Below are positions 49,151 to 59,416 of a stretch of 64,000 bases of DNA, piece by piece; within the stretch, counting starts at the first letter, position 1, and every line of letters starts with the position of its first letter. The notes below the pieces were generated by a model. It searched no databases. It was not told where the DNA came from and saw only the letters and a program-made list of their open reading frames with translations. The stretch is from Corynebacterium atypicum (lineage in GTDB: Bacteria > Actinomycetota > Actinomycetes > Mycobacteriales > Mycobacteriaceae), in contig NZ_CP008944.1 in the NCBI RefSeq assembly GCF_000732945.1, positions 1 to 64,000 on the forward strand, given 5' to 3'. The position numbers and the translations under genes were made by a program.

Positions 49151-50488
49151 TTAGTCGGCCTCGGGCGAGACCACAAAGCGCTCGACTAGCCGCCGGTACG
49201 CCGCAACCGTCAGCTCCACGTCTTCCAGGTGCACATGTTCATCGTGGGCGTGGAGCTGACGATTAACCGCAGCCAAATCGCGGCCCGCGCCGTGGAGCGC
49301 GAACCCATAGCCCACCCCGCCCAGTTTGCGGGCGAACCGCAGATCCGAGCCTCCCGTGGCCAGCACGGGGACGATGGCGGCCGCTGGGAATTCCTCCTGC
49401 ACCGTGGCCACGAGCGCATCCCACAGGGGCCCTCGGCGGGGGACTCGGTCGCCGGCTCGCAGATCAACCGCTCGATGGTCACCTCGCCGGCCATATCCCC
49501 TAGGGCGTCGCGCAACAGGGCGTCGATAGTGTCCTGGTCCTGGCCGGGAAGCGGGCGGATATCCATTTCTAGCGACGCTCGGGAGGGCAACACGTTGATC
49601 GGCCCGCCGGCGCGCAGCACCGTCTGCGAGAACGTGTCGTGCGAGAAAGCGTGCGCGTATGCGGCCAGATCGCCAAAGGCCGCAGGCATCCTCGCCGGAA
49701 TCGGCCAGCAGCGCCTCCTCCGTCGCCGGATCGAAGCGGAATGCGCGCACAAAGCCCCGCCAGGTGGGGCTGTCGGTCACCGGCGGACGAAGGTCGGCGA
49801 TCCGGCGCGCCACCTCGCCGATCTTCGCGATCGCCGAGTCCCGGCCAAACGGCGTCGAGCCATGCCCCGCATCGCCGGTCACGCTCAACCGCCGCTGAGC
49901 CGCGCCCTTCTCGCCGACGTAGATGACCACGGCGTCCGAGCCGTCGGCCACCGGCAGATGCGCCCCGCCCGTCTCAGAGAGCGCGTTCTTCCAGCTCATC
50001 GCTTCAGGCGCGTGCTCGGCGAGCCAGCCGGCGCCCAGGCCGCCGCGGGCCTCTTCGTCGGCAAGCGCGGCGAAAGTCAAGGTGCCCGCGGGCCGCCCGG
50101 ATCGCGCCACGTCGCGGGTGACCGCAGCCATCGCCGCAGTGATAAAAAGCATATCCATCGCGCCGCGCCCGTAGAGCACGCCGTCCTCGACCTCGGCGGC
50201 AAACGGCTCCCGGCTCCAGGCGTCTCGATCGACTGGAACCACGTCGGTGTGTCCCATCAGTGTGAGCGGCTCTGCGCCCGGGTCCTGGCCGGCGACGGTG
50301 AAAATCACCGATACCCGGCCCGGGTGCGGTTCAAACTCGGCGACCTGGACGTTCGGGGTCTCGGCGAAGAAGGCCTTCAACGTCTCGGCGGTACGGCGCT
50401 CGCCGCCCGAGTCGGCCGTGAGATCGTTGACGCACGCATTGCCAATAAGTTCGCGGAGCAGTTCGAGGGTCTCAGAGAAAAGCGACAT
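49151..50488 (-). pseudogene. M20-family metallopeptidase with two compensating frameshifts
   Basis: The 445-codon frame begins MSLFSETLELLRELIGN and has the M20 metal and catalytic residues in TLMGHTDVVPVD, GRGAMDM, ADEEARGG and, near the C-terminus, LHAHDEHV. Between about 49684-49693 and 49426-49442 the protein is nonsense in this frame (Arg/Pro rich), while the -1 neighbour frame encodes the proper lid/dimerisation domain (AAFGDLAAYAHAFSHDTFSQ ... LEMDIRPLPGQDQDT ... ICEPATESPAEGP). One extra base near 49690 and one missing C in GGGCCCC near 49426-49432 (minus-strand reading) explain it. The frame stays open, so a full-length but scrambled protein could be made. Either a sequencing artefact or real damage. 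Confidence 0.8.
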
Positions 50489-50519
50489 AGCTTTAAGGCT
50501 AAACCTTTCGGGGCCAGAC

Positions 50520-51998
50520 CTAGCGGATGATCCGCTTGCCCCACCGCAACGCCAGCGTCACTGTCTTCGCCAGCGTCTCAGGGGGAACGAGCGCATTGCC
50601 AGAGATCGACGCCACCTTCTGCACCGCCACGGTGCGCGATTCGGTGTACTTGGTCAGGCCCTCCGCGCCGTGGCGCCGGCCCAGCCCGGAGTCCTTCCAG
50701 CCGCCCATCGGTGCGTCCATCGAAGCCCACGCCGCGGAGAAACCCTCGTTGACGTTCACCGTGCTCGCGTGCAACCGGGAGGCGATCCGGGAGCCCGTTG
50801 CGGGCTTCGCCCACACGCTCGCATTGAGCCCATAGCGGGTATCGTTGGCCCGCTCGATGGCGGTCGCTATCGAATCGACCACCTCGACGGTGACCACCGG
50901 GCCAAAGACTTCCTCGCGATAGAGCGCGGCGTCTTCCGGGACGTCGGCCAGGACCGTCGGAGCGTAGAAGGCCGGGCCCAGGTCGGGCAGACGCCGCCCG
51001 CCGGTGAGTACGCGGGCGCCGCCGCGCACGGCGTCGTCAACCATGCCCGCGACGCGCTCGCAGTGCTGCGCAGAGATCAAGGAGCCCATGTCCGCCTCCC
51101 AATCCAGGCCCCCGGAGATCCGCATGCTCGCGACCGCGTCCACAAAGGCCGGGATAAAGCGCTCGGCGATGTCCCGGTGGACGTAAATCCGCTCCGCGGA
51201 GATGCACAGCTGGCCGGAGTTAGAAAAGCAGGCGGCCCGCACCCCCGGCACGGTACGGGCGAGATCCGCATCCGGCGCGACGATCAGCGGGTTCTTGCCG
51301 CCCAGCTCGGCGGAATAGCCGATGAGGCGCCGCCCGGCGATGGCCGCCAGTTCGCGTCCGGTGGCGGTCGAGCCGGTGAACATCAGATAGTCGCACTCGT
51401 GCGCGATCGCCTGACCCACCACCCGGCCGCTGCCCGTGACCACCTGGAAGACGTGCTCGGGCAGCCCCGCGTCGGCCAGCAGCTCCGCGGCCTTCAGCGC
51501 GGACAAGGGGGTCTGCGAATCCGGCTTGAGCACCACGGCATTTCCCATCGCGATGGCCGCGATCGCGTCGCTGGCGGCGAGCGAAAATGGGTAGTTCCAC
51601 GGGGCGATCACTCCGACCACGCCGACCGGGTCGCGCTCGACGCGAGTGCGCGTCAAGATGGGAAGTGCGCCGCGGGCGCGCCGGGGCGCCAGCAGGCGTC
51701 CTGCAGCATAGGCGCAGTGGCGGGCGGTGATGGCGACGTCCATGACCTCTTCAAACGCGCTGGCGCGCGACTTGCCGGTCTCGCGCTGGATCAGATCCAG
51801 GATCTCGTCCTGGCGCTGCAAGATGGCGTCGTGGAGGCGCAATAGGATCTGCTTACGCCGGGTTACCGCGGTTTCCTGCCACTGGCGCTGCGCGCGGCGG
51901 GCGGCGACGAAGGCCGCCGTGGTCTCGGCGGCGGAGTGCTCGGCTACCTCGCCGAGGTGGTCGCCGGAACTGGGGGAGGTGACCGTGATGGGGCTCAT
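50520..51998 (-). CDS. Succinate-semialdehyde dehydrogenase-type aldehyde dehydrogenase (GabD2-like)
   Basis: A 492-residue NAD(P)-dependent aldehyde dehydrogenase with VGVIAPWNYPFSLAASDAI (cofactor site), FTGSTATGRELA, catalytic Glu in SAELGGKNPLIV and catalytic Cys in SGQLCISAERIYV. The closest pattern is the actinobacterial GabD2 group annotated as succinic-semialdehyde dehydrogenase, which would send succinate semialdehyde into the TCA cycle; other aldehydes are possible. Its stop is 31 bases before the M20 start codon in the same leftward direction. Confidence 0.88.
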   Translation of the reverse strand: MSPITVTSPSSGDHLGEVAEHSAAETTAAFVAARRAQRQWQETAVTRRKQILLRLHDAILQRQDEILDLIQRETGKSRASAFEEVMDVAITARHCAYAAGRLLAPRRARGALPILTRTRVERDPVGVVGVIAPWNYPFSLAASDAIAAIAMGNAVVLKPDSQTPLSALKAAELLADAGLPEHVFQVVTGSGRVVGQAIAHECDYLMFTGSTATGRELAAIAGRRLIGYSAELGGKNPLIVAPDADLARTVPGVRAACFSNSGQLCISAERIYVHRDIAERFIPAFVDAVASMRISGGLDWEADMGSLISAQHCERVAGMVDDAVRGGARVLTGGRRLPDLGPAFYAPTVLADVPEDAALYREEVFGPVVTVEVVDSIATAIERANDTRYGLNASVWAKPATGSRIASRLHASTVNVNEGFSAAWASMDAPMGGWKDSGLGRRHGAEGLTKYTESRTVAVQKVASISGNALVPPETLAKTVTLALRWGKRIIR

Positions 51999-52030
51999 AG
52001 GCCGTATCTTAGGCCACCTCGCCTAGACGG

Positions 52031-53662
<1,632 letters not shown>

Positions 53663-53861
53663 CCGAAACATTATCGGCCGTGAGGTGGGGACAAAGGCAA
53701 CTTTTCGGCTGGGAATGTCCGGAAAGTGTGATAAGTGCCACTAAGTTCTGGCCGGTTGTGGCCCCGCACGTGGAAACGGGCCCGCGGATGTTGTGAGGCC
53801 CCCAGCTCGGCCCCGCAAGCAATGCGATTCTCGATGCCCTGGAGCTCTAGGCCACCAGCGC

Positions 53862-54212
53862 CTAGGGCACGAGGCGTCGGTCCACGCCGGTGACCGTGGG
53901 CCGGTTAGTGATGCCCGCCGTATCCAATGCCGTGGCGAGGGCGTCATTCACGGCGTCGTCAAGCGAATCCAGGGCGTCCTCCCCGCCGCTGATGACCTGC
54001 ATCCCGCGCGCACCCAGGCAGGTTAACGCGGCGCCGCCGCAGAGCACCGCGCCTTCGGATACCGGGCGCGACTGTCCCAGCACTCGCCAGACGCGGTCGC
54101 GCTCCGCGGCGGAGGAAAAGGCGAGGTCCAGCCGGTACACCAGGTCTTGGGAGTTGTGGTGCGCCCAGAGTTCTGCGCTGGCCTGCCAGATGGGTGGGGG
54201 TGTGGCGTCCAT
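53862..54212 (-). CDS. Small hypothetical protein divergent from amn
   Basis: A 116-residue soluble protein starting MDATPPPIWQASAELWAHHN at ATG 54212, with no signal peptide or membrane span. The segment LVYRLDLAFSSAAERDRVWRVLGQ and a Cys pair in AVLCGGAALTCLGARG are visible, and the end VTGVDRRLVP. I do not recognise the family. The gene shares a 75-bp divergent promoter region with amn. The frame is open further upstream, but that part is antisense to amn. Confidence 0.5.
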   Translation of the reverse strand: MDATPPPIWQASAELWAHHNSQDLVYRLDLAFSSAAERDRVWRVLGQSRPVSEGAVLCGGAALTCLGARGMQVISGGEDALDSLDDAVNDALATALDTAGITNRPTVTGVDRRLVP

Positions 54213-54287
54213 GTGCTCGAGGCTACGACAGGTTGCTGGCAAAGTGCTCGGGGCGCGGCGGGCTGCGGCTGGGTAACCTTGGGCACC

Positions 54288-55715
54288 ATGGCGCAATCTT
54301 CTGCAGAACTCGTTGAGCTCCCCGATGCCCGGCAGGCGGTGACCAGGCTCATCGAACTTTATGAGGCGAGCGTCGCCACGGCCCGCGAAGCCATCTCCAG
54401 CGGCGACTACGCCCGTTACGCCGACGTCGTCTACCCCAAGCTGGTGGTAGATGTGCAAAGCTGGCGGCCGATCGACCGCTCGGAGCCGTTTGGCTACGTG
54501 GACGCCTCCGGCCGCTACGTTGCAGAGATCGCGCGTCCGAGGGTGATGGAGCGCTACCTCGTCGAGCAGCTCGAAGCGCTGTGCACGAACTACCCGTGCC
54601 GGATCCTGGTGGGGCCGAGCGCGACGCGCATCCCCCCGGAATACATCGCGGGCATCGGCGACGTGAGCGAGGCCCGCCGGGCCGGCGACCTAGGCGATGC
54701 GGTGCCGCGCCCGACGCTCGACGAGGTGCACGACGCGATCATCGACCAGCATTGGGAGGCCTTCCACGGCACGGAGAAGCCGCTCTTCCACTTCGGGCCG
54801 CAGCGCTTTGACCTTGCCTGCGCGCGCATAGCCCACTACACGGGCATCAGCGTGGACAGCCTGCAAAAGTACATCCTGTTCACCAACTACGCGATGCACA
54901 CCACGGAGTTTGTGCGCTTTGGGCTGCGCGAGATCGCCGACCCGAACTCCCGGTACACCGAGCTTTTGCTTCCCGACGGTACACGGCTCACCGCCGGAGA
55001 CCAGGTAGAGCTAGAGGAGCTCGATCTGGGCTCGAAGAATCAAATGCCGCGCTTCGATCTGGTGACGGCGGCGGGCGATGGACTGACCATGATCAACATT
55101 GGGGTCGGGCCGTCGAACGCGAAGACGATCACAGACTGTCTGGCCGTGCTGCGCCCCGAGGCGTGGATCATGATCGGCCACTGTGCCGGCCTCGACGGGC
55201 GCATGCGCATCGGCGACCTCATCCTGGGCAACGCCTACCAGCGCGAAGACTCTATTTTGGATTCGCGCATCGACGCCGACATCCCCATCCCCGCGGTGCC
55301 CGAGGTGCAGCGCGCGCTGGAGGCTTCGGTGGATGAGATTTACGGTGGCGATCATTCTCTGATGCGCACCGGTACCGTGCTCTCGACCGGCGACCGCAAC
55401 TGGGAGTGGCACACGCCGAAGGACCTCTGGGAGTGGCTGCGCGGTTCCACGGCGGTGGCCGTGGATATGGAATCGTGCACGCTGGCGGCCAACGGGTACC
55501 GATTCCGGGTGCCGTACGGCACGCTGCTCTCAGTATCCGACCTGCCCCTGCACGCTGTGCCTAAGTTGCCCGCGCAGGCGCAGGCCTTTTACACCTCGTC
55601 GAAGGAAGCGCACGTGATGTGCGCGGTGCGCGCTATGGAAAAGCTGGCCCGGGACCCGGCGCGGCTGCATACCCGGAAGCTGCGGCGCACCATCGGTGAG
55701 GTGCCGTTCAGGTAG
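54288..55715 (+). CDS. amn: AMP nucleosidase
   Basis: Hydrolyses AMP to adenine and ribose 5-phosphate, controlling the AMP pool. The 475-residue protein has the N-terminal AMP-nucleosidase domain (RYADVVYPKLVVDVQSWRP; HFGPQRFDLACARIAHYTG) and the C-terminal nucleoside-phosphorylase-like fold (INIGVGPSNAKTITDCLA, IMIGHCAGLDGRMRIGDLI, TAVAVDMESCTLAANGYRF with the conserved Asp-Met-Glu-Ser, LSVSDLPLHAVPK). ATG 54288 is the natural start; the open frame extends upstream only as antisense. Monocistronic. Confidence 0.96.
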   Translation: MAQSSAELVELPDARQAVTRLIELYEASVATAREAISSGDYARYADVVYPKLVVDVQSWRPIDRSEPFGYVDASGRYVAEIARPRVMERYLVEQLEALCTNYPCRILVGPSATRIPPEYIAGIGDVSEARRAGDLGDAVPRPTLDEVHDAIIDQHWEAFHGTEKPLFHFGPQRFDLACARIAHYTGISVDSLQKYILFTNYAMHTTEFVRFGLREIADPNSRYTELLLPDGTRLTAGDQVELEELDLGSKNQMPRFDLVTAAGDGLTMINIGVGPSNAKTITDCLAVLRPEAWIMIGHCAGLDGRMRIGDLILGNAYQREDSILDSRIDADIPIPAVPEVQRALEASVDEIYGGDHSLMRTGTVLSTGDRNWEWHTPKDLWEWLRGSTAVAVDMESCTLAANGYRFRVPYGTLLSVSDLPLHAVPKLPAQAQAFYTSSKEAHVMCAVRAMEKLARDPARLHTRKLRRTIGEVPFR

Positions 55716-55758
55716 GCGGCGTGGCCGGCCCATTCAGAAAAACTGAGCGGGGTGCCTT

Positions 55759-55953
55759 TTAGTCCAGCGGCATTATCACCCACAGGATCAAATAGATGAT
55801 GATGGGCGTCCCGGCGAAGTACAACAGCAGAACCGTGATGAGGCGCACCAGGGTCGGATCCCAATCGTAGGTTTCGGCGATTCCGCCGCAGACCCCGCCG
55901 ATCCAGCGGTCGACCGAGGAGCGGTGTAACGGGGAGGATGCGAAGCCAGCCAT
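55759..55953 (-). CDS. PspC-domain membrane protein
   Basis: A 64-residue protein (ATG 55953) that is a stand-alone PspC domain: [25 protein letters not shown] followed by a span [14 protein letters not shown]. Stand-alone PspC proteins are common in Actinobacteria and are linked to envelope stress in other bacteria; the role here is unknown. Confidence 0.9.
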   Translation of the reverse strand: MAGFASSPLHRSSVDRWIGGVCGGIAETYDWDPTLVRLITVLLLYFAGTPIIIYLILWVIMPLD

Positions 55954-56105
55954 GGAAGTCACCTTTCTTTTTGGGTGGGTTAGGTTCTACCACCTATTAA
56001 ACCTATGCGACTGGCGGAAGGCATCGGGGTTTGCCCTGAATAGCCCCTGGATAGTGCCCCGATTTTCTGCTGCGGCACGGATTCGGCCTAGCTAATGTGG
56101 AGGGC

Positions 56106-56750
56106 ATGAACGCAAGCTTTGTACCTGTCCCGGCCCCGGCGAAGACCGCGGCCGCGGCGTTTGCCATCGCGGGCACCGTCGTGCTGGCCGGTTGTGCCGG
56201 CCCGGGTTCTGGCGAAAACGGAGCCGCGCCGGCCGTAGCGCCAGTTGGCGGGCAAGAAGGCGCCGGCCAGGCGGGTGCCGGCGACGCTGCGAAGGATGCA
56301 GCCGGCCAGAATAAGGCCAGCCAGAATGAGAAGACAGGCGCCGGCCAATCGTCTGGCCGGGCCGGGCAGCGCGTGGGCAGCGAGGTCCTGCTTGCACGGT
56401 TGGGCGCCACCGACGTGAGCTGCGAATTCAGCAACTCGCAGGCCGGCGGGCTCTGCCGGGCTGACAAACCGATGTGGGCGGACGAGCGTGGCGCGAAGCG
56501 CAACGCGGTCTTTTTCACCTTCGGCGGCGGCAACGGGGAAGCGCGAGTCATGATCAAGGACGCCCCGGCACCTGCCGTCCCGCCCGATGCGCGCAGGGTA
56601 GGCGAAGGGCAGTCGACCCGGATCTTCGACTTCTTTTGGCTGAAATCTCGTCCTGGCCGCATAGAGATCGGGCACAGCAGCCCGGAGGCGGGTCGCGCCA
56701 GCGGGCAAGAGGCCATCGAAATTACTGAGAGCAACGCTCGGGTGCGTTAG
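56106..56750 (+). CDS. Putative lipoprotein
   Basis: A 214-residue secreted lipoprotein: signal peptide with hydrophobic core and lipobox VLAGC (Cys30 counting from ATG 56106), an Ala/Gly/Gln/Lys-rich linker of about 60 residues, then a C-terminal domain with two Cys in VSCEFSNSQAGGLCRADKP that may form a disulfide, and IFDFFWLKSRPGRIEIG. The domain is not recognised. A GTG start at 56097 is also possible. It stands alone, convergent to chrA. Confidence 0.65.
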   Translation: MNASFVPVPAPAKTAAAAFAIAGTVVLAGCAGPGSGENGAAPAVAPVGGQEGAGQAGAGDAAKDAAGQNKASQNEKTGAGQSSGRAGQRVGSEVLLARLGATDVSCEFSNSQAGGLCRADKPMWADERGAKRNAVFFTFGGGNGEARVMIKDAPAPAVPPDARRVGEGQSTRIFDFFWLKSRPGRIEIGHSSPEAGRASGQEAIEITESNARVR

Positions 56751-56868
56751 CTGGGCCGCGCCGCACGGCGGGGCCGGACGTGCAGCCGAGGGAAGTCTGT
56801 GTGAGTTAGTTCGGCCACGCCGGGTGGTCGGGCCCTGCGACCAGCCTGGAGCTGCCCGAGGTGGTGCG

Positions 56869-57672
56869 CTAAATGAGCTTTCGGGCGCGCGCAGCGGAGA
56901 TCGCGGCGGTGCGGTTATCCACCCCGAGCTTCTGGTAGATGTGCACCAGGTGGGTCTTCACCGTGGCCAGCGAGATAAAGAGCTGCTGGGCGATCTGCTT
57001 ATTTGAGGCCCCGGTTTCTAGCGCGGCGAGGATCTCGATCTCGCGAGCCGAAAGGGCCTCGAAGGGCGCGGAAACCCGCTCGGCCAGCGCGGTGGCTACC
57101 TCGGGGGAAAGCGTGCGGTCGCCCCGCGCGGTGGCGATGACGGCCCGGTGGAGTTCGTCTTCGGGCGCGTCTTTGAGCAGGTAGCCCAACGCCCCCGCCG
57201 AGATGGCAGCCAAGATATCGGCCTGCGTGTCATAGGTGGTCAGCACCAACACCGGCGGGCCGCCGGCAGCCCGCAGCCGCCGGGTCGCCTCCACCCCACC
57301 GATTCCGGGCATCTGGAGATCCATTACCACCACGTCGACGGGGCCGGGCCAGCTTACGGGGCGGCTGCGATCTATGCTGCCGCCGTCCCAGTGGCTAGCC
57401 GTGGCTGCTTCGCCACCCGGGATTGAGCTTGCGCCTGGCGCGCTCCCTGGGCGGGAACTCATCGATACCTCGCCACCTGCGTTTATGCCCGCAGCTGGGC
57501 GAGTATTCTCGGCTAGCTGCGCGGCGAGCTCGATTGCCTCCTCGCCACGGGAGCCTTCGGCGACCACCGCGACGTCGTCAAACGAATCTAAAATCGCACG
57601 CAGGCCGGCGCGCACCACGGGGTGATCGTCGATGAGCATGACCCTGACGTAATGGGGCTGCGCTTGGTTCAT
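56869..57672 (-). CDS. chrA: Haem-responsive response regulator ChrA, with a receiver-domain insertion
   Basis: A 267-residue NarL/LuxR-type response regulator. Receiver-domain residues are at VMLIDDHPVVRAG, the phospho-acceptor Asp118 in VVVMDLQMPG, the Thr in LVLTTYD and the Lys in YLLKDAP; the C-terminal helix-turn-helix reads LSAREIEILAALETGASNKQI then LFISLATVKTHLVHIYQKLG. Between the second helix and the Asp strand lies an extra segment of about 55 residues (55-110), rich in Gly, Ser, Ala and Pro, so Asp is at 118 rather than near 55-60. Position next to chrS and divergent from hrtBA identifies it as ChrA, which activates hrtBA in response to haem. Confidence 0.85.
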   Translation of the reverse strand: MNQAQPHYVRVMLIDDHPVVRAGLRAILDSFDDVAVVAEGSRGEEAIELAAQLAENTRPAAGINAGGEVSMSSRPGSAPGASSIPGGEAATASHWDGGSIDRSRPVSWPGPVDVVVMDLQMPGIGGVEATRRLRAAGGPPVLVLTTYDTQADILAAISAGALGYLLKDAPEDELHRAVIATARGDRTLSPEVATALAERVSAPFEALSAREIEILAALETGASNKQIAQQLFISLATVKTHLVHIYQKLGVDNRTAAISAARARKLI

Positions 57673-57707
57673 TCTCTTTAGGCTAAACGATGCTAGGGCG
57701 CCGCCGG

Positions 57708-59183
57708 CTAAGCCGAGCCGGCGGTCTCTTCGGCGTCGCTCGCCGGTAACGGTAGCGGCACGCGCGCGGCGACCACCGTGCCCGCGGGCGAAGAATCGAT
57801 GCTCAAGGCCCCGCCGACCTCGTCAAGCCGCGAGCGGATCCCCGCCAACCCGTAGTGCCCGGGAGGAACGTGATCGGGATCGAAGCCGCGTCCGTCGTCG
57901 TGGACGTCTACGCTGAGCTCGCCCGGCCACGCGGTCACCGTCACGCGAGCCTGGCTTGCGCCCGAATGCCGCGACGCGTTGGTTAGCGACTCGCGCACCA
58001 CGCGCTCCAGCACCAGTGCGGTACCCGCAGGCACGGCAAGAGCGGGGCAGTGGACCGCGACGGGCAGCCCGTACTGCCGGGTCAACTCGGCGCCGAGGGC
58101 CCGCAAGGTTGCGGGAAGATTCGTGTCGCGGTGGGTAGGCGCGGGTGGCGCACCTGACGCAGCTGGTGCAGATGGTTCGGCCGGCGCGCCGGGAGCTGTG
58201 CCGCAGGCGGGCGCTTTCTGCGCTTCAGGTGCGTCGGGCGCGAGAAGTGCGTCGGGCGCGAGGAGTGCATTGGGCGCGAGGAGTGCATCGCCGGGCGCCT
58301 GCGCAACCAAGCCCCGGGCGATGGCAAGGTTTTTCTGCGCGACCTCAGAGATCACCTCGAGGCGCTCGGTGGCGGCGGTAGCGTCCTTGGAAGCCACGGC
58401 CTTTCTGGCGACGCGCGAAAACAACACGATGGAGTTGAAGCCCTGGGCCAGCGTATCGTGAATCTCGCGTGCCAGACGCTCGCGCTCCGCTAGCCGGCCA
58501 GCCCGATTCTCGGCAGCCAAAGCGCGCGACTGCGTGCGCCGCAACTCGGATACGGTATGCCGCAGAGACTCAGCCAGCGCCTTCTGATTCGCCGCCTCGA
58601 TGCTCAGCGCCCGGTACGTGCGACGGCACGCCACAGCAAAGGCCACCCCGATGGTGGGGCCGACGATGACTGCCACGCTTACGCCCGTGCCGTTGCCCGC
58701 GACGTCGCTCGTCGCGTCACCCAAGCCGGTAATCGTGCTCTCGTTCGCGCTACTACTCAAACTCCGAAAATGCGCCGCTGCGAGCAATGGCAGCCCAATG
58801 CCCAGAAGCAACGCCCCCAACACTGCAGAGATCCCCAGAAACCCGTCGCCTAGAACGTGCAGGACCACGAATACCAGCGGGAACAAAAGCCACAAAAAGC
58901 TCTCGCTGGCTACGAGCAAAGCCGCCCACAACCCACACGTAATCGCCAGCCACAGATAGGCCAGCCCACCGGGATCGCGCGCGGTGCGTCCCATGGCAAA
59001 CCGGTGATCCCAGGTGGTGCCTAAGAGGTACCACACCCCGAGTGCTGCGCTCAGGGTGAGAGTCCAGCCATGGGGAGATGCCTGCCAGGCGCGCACACTG
59101 CCGATCGCTAGGAGTAGCGCAAAAAGCACATGCAGGCCGACGCGGAGGCTGCTCAATATCCCGGTCAATCGTGAGGTGTACAC
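57708..59183 (-). CDS. chrS: Haem-responsive sensor histidine kinase ChrS, with a low-complexity insertion
   Basis: A 491-residue sensor from GTG 59183. Five to six N-terminal spans (to about residue 190) form the haem-sensing membrane domain, followed by a coiled coil, the HisKA_3 box LAREIHDTLAQGFNSIVLFS (His242) and an HATPase_c domain with ESLTNASRHSGA, DDGRGFDPDHVPPGHYGLAGI. Between the DHp and ATPase domains there is an insertion of about 58 residues (295-353) with three ALLAP(N/D) repeats and an Ala/Pro tract. It phosphorylates ChrA. Adjacent to chrA with a 35-bp gap; divergent from hrtBA, as in other corynebacteria. Confidence 0.85.
   Translation of the reverse strand: MYTSRLTGILSSLRVGLHVLFALLLAIGSVRAWQASPHGWTLTLSAALGVWYLLGTTWDHRFAMGRTARDPGGLAYLWLAITCGLWAALLVASESFLWLLFPLVFVVLHVLGDGFLGISAVLGALLLGIGLPLLAAAHFRSLSSSANESTITGLGDATSDVAGNGTGVSVAVIVGPTIGVAFAVACRRTYRALSIEAANQKALAESLRHTVSELRRTQSRALAAENRAGRLAERERLAREIHDTLAQGFNSIVLFSRVARKAVASKDATAATERLEVISEVAQKNLAIARGLVAQAPGDALLAPNALLAPDALLAPDAPEAQKAPACGTAPGAPAEPSAPAASGAPPAPTHRDTNLPATLRALGAELTRQYGLPVAVHCPALAVPAGTALVLERVVRESLTNASRHSGASQARVTVTAWPGELSVDVHDDGRGFDPDHVPPGHYGLAGIRSRLDEVGGALSIDSSPAGTVVAARVPLPLPASDAEETAGSA
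58230..58283. repeat. 18-bp tandem repeat inside chrS
   Basis: Three direct copies of an 18-bp unit near TGCGTCGGGCGCGAGGAG (58230-58247, 58248-58265, 58266-58283), followed by a partial copy. On the coding strand each unit adds six residues (ALLAPD-like), forming the start of the insertion between the phosphotransfer and ATPase domains. Confidence 0.85.
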
Positions 59184-59216
59184 GGGCTCCAACCTACGTG
59201 GCGGCAGGTGGAGAGG

Positions 59217-59247
59217 GAATCGACCGCGCGGTTGATTCAGATCTGAA
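59217..59247. promoter_or_regulatory. Palindromes in the chrSA-hrtBA intergenic region, candidate ChrA site
   Basis: Two overlapping inverted repeats lie in the divergent region: arms GAATCGACCGC and GCGGTTGATTC (59217-59238, one mismatch), and the perfect TTCAGATCTGAA (59236-59247). A further CGGTCGAT half-site occurs at about 59253. ChrA is known to act on this intergenic region in related species, and NarL-type regulators bind such inverted sites. The rest of 59248-59416 leads to hrtB and has no gene. Confidence 0.5.
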
Positions 59248-59416
59248 GTGCACGGTCGATGTGGCAGAGCCCCAGCCAAGCCAGCATGAAGGCAGTGCGG
59301 TTCCGGACCGGGCAGGTGCAGCGGCCGGGGACACAGACAAAAAGTGGGCAGGAAAATCCCGGCAGAAGATGCTGGGCAACCCTGGGCCAGTTCTAGATAT
59401 GAGGCAAGGAGAGACG

